A stretch of DNA of 28,682 bases from an uncultured Acetatifactor sp. (GTDB lineage: Bacteria > Bacillota > Clostridia > Lachnospirales > Lachnospiraceae): assembly GCA_910586435.1 (NCBI GenBank), contig CAJUGT010000038.1, positions 1 through 28,682 on the forward strand, in the 5' to 3' direction. This document shows, one piece after another, positions 1 to 7,469 of the stretch (positions are counted from its first letter, which is position 1; the number at the start of each line of letters is the position of its first letter). The notes under the pieces were generated by a model, which searched no databases, was not told the DNA's origin, and saw nothing but the letters and a program-made list of their open reading frames with translations. Position numbers and translations under genes: made by a program.

Positions 1-51
1 CGCCAACTGTCCGTGCAAGCACGGCCGCTTGGCTCATTGCCCGCGGGAATA

Positions 52-74
52 AATGGCTTGACATTTCTTAGCTG
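52..74 (-). repeat. Dispersed box, copy 1 (island-distal end)
   Basis: This 23-bp sequence is identical to positions 13303-13325 and lies in the same orientation. The two copies bracket the whole minus-strand defence island. The core, read on the minus strand, is AGCTAAGAAATGTCAAG. Read on the plus strand, the same bases give TTGACA at 58-63 and, 17 bp later, TATAGT at 81-86, which is a good sigma-A promoter that would fire into the 3' end of the WHH gene in antisense. On the minus strand the box is followed by a small hairpin (CCGTG at 11-15 pairing with CACGG at 20-24). It may therefore be the leader of a gene beyond the window edge. Confidence 0.75.
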
Positions 75-167
75 GACTAATATAGTTCTGAAACTCCCGG
101 GACCTGTCTGGTCCGTTGCTGCTAGAGCGTGTTTGAAAATTGCTTTTTGACAGCTGTACATCTCAAA

Positions 168-911
168 TTAATTTCCGCCGCTCCATATGGAATTTCCACC
201 GGTATGTCTTGTGCCTTCATGCACATCCGTCTTCATCAACTGCATTTTTCCACTTTCTTCATTGTGGTGCCAGGTAAATCCCTTTGGCTTTATCCCACGT
301 TCAATCATGGCAATCTGGGTTTCCGTAAATTGCGTCCTCAACTCCGGATTGGCCTTTATCAGGTCTTTTAGACAATTGTTCAGATATTTAAACTGATCGG
401 CTTCAGGGGCTTTTTCTAATTCAGCAGGCAGCTTGACATCAACCACACTTTTAAATTCCGGAACAACAACCTGTATCTTTACACCATTGATATCCACTAT
501 TTTCTCAACATACGGCACCTTCGTCTCTGGATGTTCCCTGCCGGCATATTCTTCATTAATACACTTTAACCTGATTAAACCATCCTCATTTACCGTACAC
601 TTTTCTACATTGGCATCCGTCATTCCTGTTTTTTCCTTCAGTTCCTTCTTTTCATCCTCCGTCAGCTGTCTGAAGCCGCCCGTTTCATCCCTTATCCCGC
701 ATTCGGCTTTTTCCTTATTTTCCTCTATAATGGATTCAAGAGAGGAATATTTAGCCTTCTCCACATTGGGTTCTTTTATTTCTCCTTTTCTGCCAGTCTC
801 TTTCCATTCGTGCGGCATTTCTATCCCCTCAATAAATAAACGTCTCATTTCCTTAAACTTCTTCCATATCGCCATTTCCTCTTCAGATATGGACATATTT
901 TCCATAGCCAT
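168..911 (-). CDS. WHH-type HNH/Endo VII superfamily nuclease
   Basis: A 247-aa protein whose last 37 residues carry the WHH nuclease signature: TWHH at 213-216, GKMQL at 221-225, and the histidines of VHEGTRHTGG at 230-239, followed by SIW. The WHH family (a polymorphic-toxin nuclease of the HNH/Endo VII fold) normally cleaves DNA or RNA using metal bound by these histidines. The segment from about 130 to 210 (PEFKSVVDVKLP, then a Gln/Asn-rich helix) matches the usual lead-in to this domain. The N-terminal ~125 residues are charged and helical, with no signal peptide, LXG, RHS or other delivery domain. The start is supported by AGAGGTG just upstream. The gene is last in the minus-strand run, 164 bp after the HerA-like ATPase. 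No immunity gene follows within the window. It is probably an intracellular effector or a toxin remnant. Family call firm; role inferred. Confidence 0.85.
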   Translation of the reverse strand: MAMENMSISEEEMAIWKKFKEMRRLFIEGIEMPHEWKETGRKGEIKEPNVEKAKYSSLESIIEENKEKAECGIRDETGGFRQLTEDEKKELKEKTGMTDANVEKCTVNEDGLIRLKCINEEYAGREHPETKVPYVEKIVDINGVKIQVVVPEFKSVVDVKLPAELEKAPEADQFKYLNNCLKDLIKANPELRTQFTETQIAMIERGIKPKGFTWHHNEESGKMQLMKTDVHEGTRHTGGNSIWSGGN

Positions 912-948
912 ACTACCACCTCTTTCTTCATCTCAATTTCGCATGGTC

Positions 949-998
949 TTCTGACGCATCCGCTTTTTATCCTGTTATGGCAAAGGCATGCGTCAGAA
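949..998. other. Inverted repeat between HerA-like ATPase and WHH gene
   Basis: TTCTGACGCAT (949-959) pairs with ATGCGTCAGAA (988-998) across a loop of about 28 nt. It lies in the 164-bp gap, which has no other gene. There is no T-run after it in the minus-strand direction, so it is not a convincing terminator. It could attenuate or stabilise the nuclease message, or be an operator. Confidence 0.45.
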
Positions 999-1075
999 AA
1001 ATTTCGAGCGTCTTAATGCCTGTATTTTCGCAACAGTACGGCAGTCTGTTTTGTTCCGTATTATAAAATATACTT

Positions 1076-4000
1076 TTACCTTCTGACATTCCCTGTCTGT
1101 AATTGATATACCATTGCCGCAATCTCCTGAATGTCCTTCATATCCGAATTGTCAGAGATAATAAAATTATTTTTAATCGTCCCTTCCAAATCCATTTTCT
1201 TATCCATTTGGTTATAAACTCTGTGGCCAATCATACACTTTCCCTGATATTTCGTCTCCTCTCCTCCATATGCCTCCTTGAGGGCATTCCGTACCTCTTC
1301 CAACTCAGAATCACTGGGAGAGCGAAAAAATCCCCGAAGCGCCTCCACCAAAGAGTTATCAACCAGTTTTTTCACGCTGTAAACCCCATTTAACAGATAC
1401 TCCACAATCGCTTCAGACAAAAGCTCAGCGCAAATCGCATTTTCATCGTCCCCCAGGATTAACTCAACATTCTTCTTTCTGGCAATGGACTGCACTTTTT
1501 TGCGGATGAAGACCAAACTTTTCTCAACCAATTCATATTTCTGTATGAGAATCGAGTTGAGCATTTTTATCGCAAGCATCTCCATATCATCCCCTATACA
1601 CTCCTTCATCATATGTGTGTTGAAGCAGCGCAGCCTGTCTTCCATATCCTTGTTGTACAGCGATTCATCCGTAACCATATTTTCCTCAATCGGATGAATT
1701 ATTATATTGACCGGCAAGGACATTCCTTCCTTATGACATAAGGCCCTGCCAACTGTAAGATTGCCGATATATATGGCCTCCTTATCTTTCAAACCGATTG
1801 AGTTGGCAACCACATTCTGATCATCCGCAGCAACCAGTCTCTGTACGATTTTATTGGATGAATTCTTTATCACATCCGGAACAAGTTTTGTCGGAATTTG
1901 TTCCGCAATTATTACCCCCTGTCCATACGAACGCATTTCCGCAATCATATTTGTAAAATGTTCTACGGCCTTCCCTTTGGGATTGCCTATCTCTTCTGTG
2001 GAACGCTCCGTATCCACTTTTTTTAACAGACGATGGGCCTCCTCAATCACCAATAAATGTGACAGACCGCTCTCTGGCATATCCATTTCCTTTGTGACCT
2101 GCCTGTATTCACTGACAAAGATAACAAGCAGCCCTACACAAAAGGCCTTATCGGCATCATCAGCCAGTCCCTCCAGTTCATATACCGTCTTTTTCCTTAG
2201 CAAATCATCCATGTCGGCAAACTCATGGGTATCAAACATATACCCCTTTGCTCCCGAACAAAGACTCTCCAATCTGGCCAAAATTGCCGTTTTAACATTT
2301 CCGGCCACCTCTCCCTCATATTGCAGTTCCTCTTCAATGTATCTTTTGATTTCCTTTTTTAAGTCCCACATTGTAGGAAAAAGAAATTTATGCGCATCTG
2401 CTGCGTATTGTTGCCTCATATGTTCCCTGTCGTATAGCCGGGCAGTATTTTCTAAATTGGCGAGATATGGATGAATTCCCAGGGAAAGATTCCACCCCTT
2501 CTTCTCATAAATGGTTTGAAGACATTTTTCCAATATGTAAGGCATGGGTCCATAGAAGGAAAAGGAAGCGTTAAATAAATCCTTCAGAAAGTCAATATGT
2601 GTCTGTGGACTGACCCCGCACTGAATATAAAAAGGATTTAACCTGGGGCAATGAATCTCCGGTTTACCCAATGTGTACACTTCCGGGTGTTCTCCCTCCG
2701 GCAGCTCAATGTTTCTGTATTCTTTTTTGGCTGACTCAATCACCATAAAAGGTGTATTGGCCTCTCTTAGAATCCTCTTGACAATCGTTGTCTTCCCGCT
2801 TCCTGTAATACCGCAGACAAACGTGTGCCTTGCCAGGTCTCTGTGAGATAACGCAAACGGCATGTTCTTAAACTCACGGCCTCCTTCCGCAAGATATCCC
2901 AAAAAAACTCCTTTCCCCCTTTCCGAAATCATAGGATATACCTTCCCCCTCTTCAGCTCAAAATCCGGAACGGATTCTGTTGGAATGCCGCATATCATTC
3001 CCAACTCCCCTGAGGTCAGGGCAGTACACAGCGGTGAGGATTTCTTTTTATCTTCTTCCAATACAATCTTGGGAAGAATCATAGAGTTCTTGGCTGATTC
3101 CTCTGTTTCAAACTGATACTTTTGAGAGATAAACGGCAGTATATCAGGATCCGGCTTCGCCAATTCCCCTGTGATACATGCCTGGATAATACCGGCTGCT
3201 GTTTCACTGTCGGCCGAATAAGATATCACAGTTTCCCACATCCCATTATTTCTGCCCTGGCGGAACCTCTCAATTGCCTTATCAGCATATTCTACCATCT
3301 CCAACGCAAAACCATTCTGAATTTCAGCGGAAATACTTTCGTTCCGGTTCACCGCCTCGGAAACGGACTTGCTGATATTTTTCGTAATCGAATGGGCATC
3401 CATCACCACCTTACCAATCCCATAGGAAGCGCCGAGGCTTAAGATATAACCCAGGCCGGCATTGACTCCAAACATTTTCGTAATTCCCTCGGAATGGGTG
3501 TCTGTCACCGCCTTTCCCGCCGTATTCCCAACAGTATGCGCAATTCCACGCTGCCGGGAAATATTACGTTTGCTTACCGCAAAACAGGCATCTCTGATTT
3601 TTATTATCTCGCCATGCCTGTGGGCGGTCTCCTCCTGGGACAAGGGTCTTGCGATAACGAACATTGTATAATCCTGGCCATTCAGACTTTTCATCAATGT
3701 GGATATATCAAATTTCTGTTTTTCCTCCGATATCTTAACCGATGGCACTGCCGAAATAAAACCGACATTTTTTTCGCGGGAAGGGCGCTCTGAGAACTGA
3801 GGTTGATACGGACAAAGTTCTATTCCATCCAGCAGCCCTTCCATTACACTTTTTATGCTTTCTACTTTTCCATCCTTATTATAGATTCCCACCACCAGAT
3901 TTGTGTACCCCTGGTAAGATACCACCCCATACAGAATTGTTCTCTCAAAAGAGTGTATTGCCGAGAAAAATCTTGTCATTTTCTCATTTAAGTAGACATA

Positions 4001-4252
4001 TAAGTCTTCCATATCCTCGGTGGTACAGCTCACCAGTCTATAAAAGGTAAATGTATCCAGAATCTCATCCGCTTTCCGATATGACAATTCCTGCGCCCTT
4101 TCCTTAGAATTCACCTCATATGCCGGATACATCGCTTTTACAAACCGTTCTGTCTGTTCTGTTATCACTTTGGTATCTTCATCAAATTGTTTCTTTAATT
4201 CTTCCACATTTGGTTCAGCGCTTGATTTGTTAATCCCGTTTCCATCAGACAT
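1076..4252 (-). CDS. HerA/VirB4-like P-loop ATPase (DUF87-type)
   Basis: A 1058-aa ATPase of the FtsK/HerA superfamily. Walker A is GITGSGKTT at about residue 480, and Walker B is LLVIEEAHR at about 734. A conserved EMRSYGQGVIIAEQIP segment follows at about 775-795, typical of HerA/VirB4 pumps that move DNA or protein through a hexameric ring. The ~470-residue N-terminal part is unusual: it contains a Gly-rich stretch around residues 245-275 and no recognisable HAS barrel. The C-terminal ~190 residues look helical. The gene overlaps the GTPase stop by 8 bp, which implies translational coupling; AGGAGG lies 11 nt before the ATG. No other conjugation or secretion genes are visible, so a defence or effector-handling role beside the GTPase and WHH nuclease is inferred. 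The alternative is an orphan VirB4-like transfer ATPase. Confidence 0.85.
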   Translation of the reverse strand: MSDGNGINKSSAEPNVEELKKQFDEDTKVITEQTERFVKAMYPAYEVNSKERAQELSYRKADEILDTFTFYRLVSCTTEDMEDLYVYLNEKMTRFFSAIHSFERTILYGVVSYQGYTNLVVGIYNKDGKVESIKSVMEGLLDGIELCPYQPQFSERPSREKNVGFISAVPSVKISEEKQKFDISTLMKSLNGQDYTMFVIARPLSQEETAHRHGEIIKIRDACFAVSKRNISRQRGIAHTVGNTAGKAVTDTHSEGITKMFGVNAGLGYILSLGASYGIGKVVMDAHSITKNISKSVSEAVNRNESISAEIQNGFALEMVEYADKAIERFRQGRNNGMWETVISYSADSETAAGIIQACITGELAKPDPDILPFISQKYQFETEESAKNSMILPKIVLEEDKKKSSPLCTALTSGELGMICGIPTESVPDFELKRGKVYPMISERGKGVFLGYLAEGGREFKNMPFALSHRDLARHTFVCGITGSGKTTIVKRILREANTPFMVIESAKKEYRNIELPEGEHPEVYTLGKPEIHCPRLNPFYIQCGVSPQTHIDFLKDLFNASFSFYGPMPYILEKCLQTIYEKKGWNLSLGIHPYLANLENTARLYDREHMRQQYAADAHKFLFPTMWDLKKEIKRYIEEELQYEGEVAGNVKTAILARLESLCSGAKGYMFDTHEFADMDDLLRKKTVYELEGLADDADKAFCVGLLVIFVSEYRQVTKEMDMPESGLSHLLVIEEAHRLLKKVDTERSTEEIGNPKGKAVEHFTNMIAEMRSYGQGVIIAEQIPTKLVPDVIKNSSNKIVQRLVAADDQNVVANSIGLKDKEAIYIGNLTVGRALCHKEGMSLPVNIIIHPIEENMVTDESLYNKDMEDRLRCFNTHMMKECIGDDMEMLAIKMLNSILIQKYELVEKSLVFIRKKVQSIARKKNVELILGDDENAICAELLSEAIVEYLLNGVYSVKKLVDNSLVEALRGFFRSPSDSELEEVRNALKEAYGGEETKYQGKCMIGHRVYNQMDKKMDLEGTIKNNFIISDNSDMKDIQEIAAMVYQLQTGNVRR

Positions 4253-6296
4253 TGGTATCCAATCCTCCCTTTATTCTTTTGACAACTCTTTCCTGCGTCT
4301 CTGCCATTGCAAGCGTTTCTTTCAGCCCAGATAAAATTGACGCAATTTCCTCCGCTGTTTTTTTCTCATCCTTTATCTTGTTCAATTCAGCTTCCTTTGC
4401 CTGCATATTCCTTCTCAGTTCCTCTTCATAGGCGTTGACGGTATGGGTTACAAACAGCCTTAACTCGTCTACAGCCTCTTTTTTGATTTTTTCTATTTCC
4501 TCCAAAATGTGGCTTTTTACAAGATCATAAAACACATCCTGCATAAACTTTGGAAGCGCTTCTTTTATCTTTTTGCCGCATGTGCCCGTCTTATTGACAA
4601 AAGATTCTTTCGTAGCTTCCTCCCGCATTCTGTCCTTTATTTCCTCTATGACTTCTTCTGTGAGATCCGGCTCCAATGTTACAAATGGAATCACACTTTT
4701 ATCACTCAGTTCCACCATGGCCTCATTACATTCCGCTACAATTTCTTTTTGCAGCTCTACCTGAAAATCCTTAAATTTTTCCACTTGCTCAAGTGTCAGT
4801 TTGTCAAGCATATCCACACAGGAATCACTCTTGCTGTCTATCTTCTCAATTTCATCCAGATACCCCTTCACCACCTCCTCTGCCCTTTTTTCAATCATGC
4901 CGTTTGCGTCAGAATCCTTATATTTCTTCAAAATTTCGGCCGCATTTTCGTTCATTTTCTTCTCCATATCCCCAAGCGCAGCCTTGGCCTCCTCTATTCT
5001 GGCAGCCAGTTTCACAGGATCTTCCGCTTTCAGTTCATAATCTGCGATTAATTCCCCTAACCCTACCGTAATTTTTTCATATACCTTCAGCATCCTGTCA
5101 AGGAATTCATTTAACGCAATAAATTGCGCTCTGTGGCCAAATCGATTCAGCGACTGACGCATAACGTCAAAGTTAGAATCCTTTTTTAATTCGCGCAAAA
5201 ACGCTTTTTTATCCCCTTCCGCGTCCAGCCACGCTTCTCTTAAAAACGGCTCGGATTTTCCTTTCTCTTTCATGGTTTTTATCTGCGTTTTGATTTCTTC
5301 CGTAGACATTTTTTTAAAATAGTTATAATAACATTCAGCCTTGCTGTCAACGGGTATAATCTGTTCTTTTACAATGCCTTCCAGGACGCCCTTTTCCTGG
5401 GTTCCATACACGGCTGTAAACCCATTCAGCGCCTTTTGATTGTCTTCCGGTGAATTTGCCGCAGTGCGTGTCAAAACCAGAAACATAGCATTTCTGTTTC
5501 TATCCACAATGTTTGACTCCAAAAAATTTTTAAACCCTGTGGCCGCTATATCCGCCCCCAAGATGGGCCTCAAAAATATAATGGCATTGGCGGATTTTAT
5601 GTAAGACGCCGTAATATCTCCTACCTTACCTGCCGCATTCACTCCCGGAGAATCCATAATACTGACCCCCTTCATCCCTTTATCTTCAAAGGGATAGCTG
5701 ATGTCAATTTTGACTACAATATTCCCCCATTGGGGCTGTGTCACCTTGATGTATTCCCGAATTCTATTTTCATATTCCTCCTGCGGCAGCCTTTCTAAAT
5801 TCTCTTTCGCAACACTTTTCAGCAAGTTCCGAATGATTCCTTCCGGAACCGTCTTATCATGATATTTGACTATAATTTCATTGTTTATGGTGGGGACAGG
5901 GATACATCTATACTCATCCCTCAAGGCAGCGTTTTCCAGAAGAAACTTTTTGATCTGTTCTTCCCCCGCATATTGCTTCGTATGTCCGTCGGCAAATGTG
6001 GCACGCAAAATAAATTCTTCCCCATAGCAAATCTCAATCAAAGAGCTTGTACACTGCCAGACACCTGTGGGCAGAATCTCAGTGCCCAGGTAAGCGTTGA
6101 TAAAGGTGGATTTTCCGCTTTTCGCCTCGCCGGCCACAATAAGGCAGAACTTATCCTCCTTTATCTTCTCCGCCTGCGACTCCAAAGCGGCAAGGGAACG
6201 GTCCTCCTCAGACATATTTGCCCGCCGAACAATCTCCAAAAATTGAACATAGCATTCCAGTACCTCATCTTTTATCCTGTCATAGCTTGTCATCAT
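4245..6296 (-). CDS. Dynamin-like large GTPase
   Basis: A 683-aa protein with an N-terminal GTPase domain. G1 is GEAKSGKS (56-63), the G2 threonine is in QCTSS near 83, G3 is DSPG (215-218), and a weak G4 is LTRTA (275-279) where classical GTPases have T/NKxD. The remaining ~350 residues are charged and strongly helical, with a probable coiled coil near the C terminus (repeated Glu/Lys runs at about 625-665). This is the layout of bacterial dynamin-like proteins, which bind and remodel membranes; several such proteins act in phage defence. No clear hydrophobic paddle was seen. The start codon overlaps the WYL stop (ATGA) and the stop overlaps the HerA start, so the three genes are one transcriptional and translational unit. 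Family call firm; membrane action inferred. Confidence 0.85.
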   Translation of the reverse strand: MMTSYDRIKDEVLECYVQFLEIVRRANMSEEDRSLAALESQAEKIKEDKFCLIVAGEAKSGKSTFINAYLGTEILPTGVWQCTSSLIEICYGEEFILRATFADGHTKQYAGEEQIKKFLLENAALRDEYRCIPVPTINNEIIVKYHDKTVPEGIIRNLLKSVAKENLERLPQEEYENRIREYIKVTQPQWGNIVVKIDISYPFEDKGMKGVSIMDSPGVNAAGKVGDITASYIKSANAIIFLRPILGADIAATGFKNFLESNIVDRNRNAMFLVLTRTAANSPEDNQKALNGFTAVYGTQEKGVLEGIVKEQIIPVDSKAECYYNYFKKMSTEEIKTQIKTMKEKGKSEPFLREAWLDAEGDKKAFLRELKKDSNFDVMRQSLNRFGHRAQFIALNEFLDRMLKVYEKITVGLGELIADYELKAEDPVKLAARIEEAKAALGDMEKKMNENAAEILKKYKDSDANGMIEKRAEEVVKGYLDEIEKIDSKSDSCVDMLDKLTLEQVEKFKDFQVELQKEIVAECNEAMVELSDKSVIPFVTLEPDLTEEVIEEIKDRMREEATKESFVNKTGTCGKKIKEALPKFMQDVFYDLVKSHILEEIEKIKKEAVDELRLFVTHTVNAYEEELRRNMQAKEAELNKIKDEKKTAEEIASILSGLKETLAMAETQERVVKRIKGGLDTNV

Positions 6297-7306
6297 AATA
6301 AATACCCTCCTCTTTCATCCATTATTTTCACATTATCTCCCTGGCTTCTAAGCCACATGTCAATCCCTTTCCCAAACACTTCCGCCTGAATCACATATCC
6401 CCCGGCATCTTCGTCCAATATGACGGCTGTGGGCAACCTGTCCAAAACCGCATCCACATCCTGTCCGCTATAATAGAATTTCACCCTCTGTATTTTGCCC
6501 CCATACATAAATTGTATCCTCTTGCGAAATTCGCCCTCTTCAAATCTGCTGTGATATGGGATATGAAATTTTTCATTCAGCACTTTCATTTTCCGTATAC
6601 GGTCTATCCTGTAAATGGTGGGAAAGGAGTCATTCAACACGTCAAAATCATCCCTCACCTTGTCTTTCTCATCTATAAAGGCCGTAAGGTAAAAGTAAAA
6701 TTCAGAAAACATAATCGCCACAGGTTTCACCTTTCGGGAGACCACAGCTTTGTCTTTCATCCGATAATAATCCATCTCTATCTGGCGGCATTCTCTGATT
6801 GCCTGTCCAATGTCCCACATGGTGTCCATAAACCGTGTTCCATGTCTTGGCTCTACATAGTGAAATTCTTCATTCCTTATTAAATCCCGCACCAGTTTCT
6901 GATTGCTTTCAGGAACACAGCAGACCACCAGCCGCTCAAGCATATCCGTCATTTCTTCCCTGACAAACGCACGGCTGTCCAAGAGTATTTTGCACAGGGC
7001 AAGAACCTCGCTGTCTTTCAATTTAATTTTATCAGCATGTTCCAGCCGGTACCCTTTCCTGGCCCGATCATAAATCACCAGATTGGCGGCTCCTGTACCC
7101 TCCGTGTCCTCATCCAGAAAATTCCTGATTTCATCTATGTCCCTTTGTATGCTTCTCTCATTCACACCATATTTGCCGGCTTCATTGGCCTTATTAATCA
7201 CATACCCGTTTAACAGTTTTGTGTAAATGGACAGCACCCTCTCCACCTTATCTCTTTTTGCTTCCTCCATTGCCTTCTCCCTCACACTGCAAATGAAGCA
7301 TTCCAT
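6293..7306 (-). CDS. WYL-domain transcriptional regulator
   Basis: A 337-aa protein. The N-terminal winged helix (about residues 17-65) has YGVNERSIQRDIDEIRNFL as its recognition region. The WYL domain spans about 165-245 (EMDYYRMKDKAVVSRKVKPVA, then FYLTAF and YRIDRIRKM). A WCX-like C-terminal part follows. WYL regulators bind small ligands or nucleic acid and often control phage-defence genes (BrxR/CapW type). The ATG at 7306 has AAGGA 8 nt upstream. An in-frame ATG at 7270 has AGGGAG with better spacing and starts the protein just before the helix-turn-helix, so the true start may be 7270. The gene heads the GTPase-HerA operon, and the promoter just upstream carries paired repeats likely bound by this protein (inference). 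Confidence 0.88.
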   Translation of the reverse strand: MECFICSVREKAMEEAKRDKVERVLSIYTKLLNGYVINKANEAGKYGVNERSIQRDIDEIRNFLDEDTEGTGAANLVIYDRARKGYRLEHADKIKLKDSEVLALCKILLDSRAFVREEMTDMLERLVVCCVPESNQKLVRDLIRNEEFHYVEPRHGTRFMDTMWDIGQAIRECRQIEMDYYRMKDKAVVSRKVKPVAIMFSEFYFYLTAFIDEKDKVRDDFDVLNDSFPTIYRIDRIRKMKVLNEKFHIPYHSRFEEGEFRKRIQFMYGGKIQRVKFYYSGQDVDAVLDRLPTAVILDEDAGGYVIQAEVFGKGIDMWLRSQGDNVKIMDERGGYLL

Positions 7307-7330
7307 CTGCTTGTCCTTTGCTTACAATTC

Positions 7331-7364
7331 ATTATACACTATGTCTATGACAGAGAATGTCTAT
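7331..7364 (-). promoter_or_regulatory. Promoter with paired operator-like repeats for the WYL operon
   Basis: On the minus strand a perfect -10 TATAAT occupies 7336-7331, about 25 bp before the WYL start. Immediately upstream, ATGTCTAT (plus-strand reading) occurs twice, at 7341-7348 and 7357-7364, separated by GACAGAGA. The 16-bp period puts both copies on similar helix faces across the -35 zone, where no good TTGACA is present. That suggests a regulated or activator-dependent promoter. The likely binder is the WYL protein itself (inference). Confidence 0.6.
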
Positions 7365-7440
7365 GTAATTTTTTCTTTTCTAAAATAATAAAAACTGATT
7401 TGCCTGCGGGAACTTCGCTGTCAAAATGAAATGCCCCGAA

Positions 7441-7456
7441 GCGCAGCCGGCTGCGC
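7441..7456. other. Palindrome after rdrB
   Basis: GCGCAGCCGGCTGCGC is a perfect 16-bp palindrome 14 bp past the rdrB stop codon. It is GC-rich like a terminator stem, but in the minus-strand direction it is followed by TTCGGGGC rather than a T-run. It may slow transcription or protect the rdrA-rdrB message rather than fully terminate it. Confidence 0.4.
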
Positions 7457-7469
7457 ACTGCGGATATCA

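Noticed and set aside
433..954. 173-codon plus-strand frame opposite the WHH gene
   Set aside because: Ser/Phe-rich shadow of a well-supported nuclease gene.
7441..7456. Treating the palindrome after rdrB as a full terminator
   Set aside because: No T-run follows in the direction of transcription, so read-through from RADAR into the WYL operon cannot be excluded.
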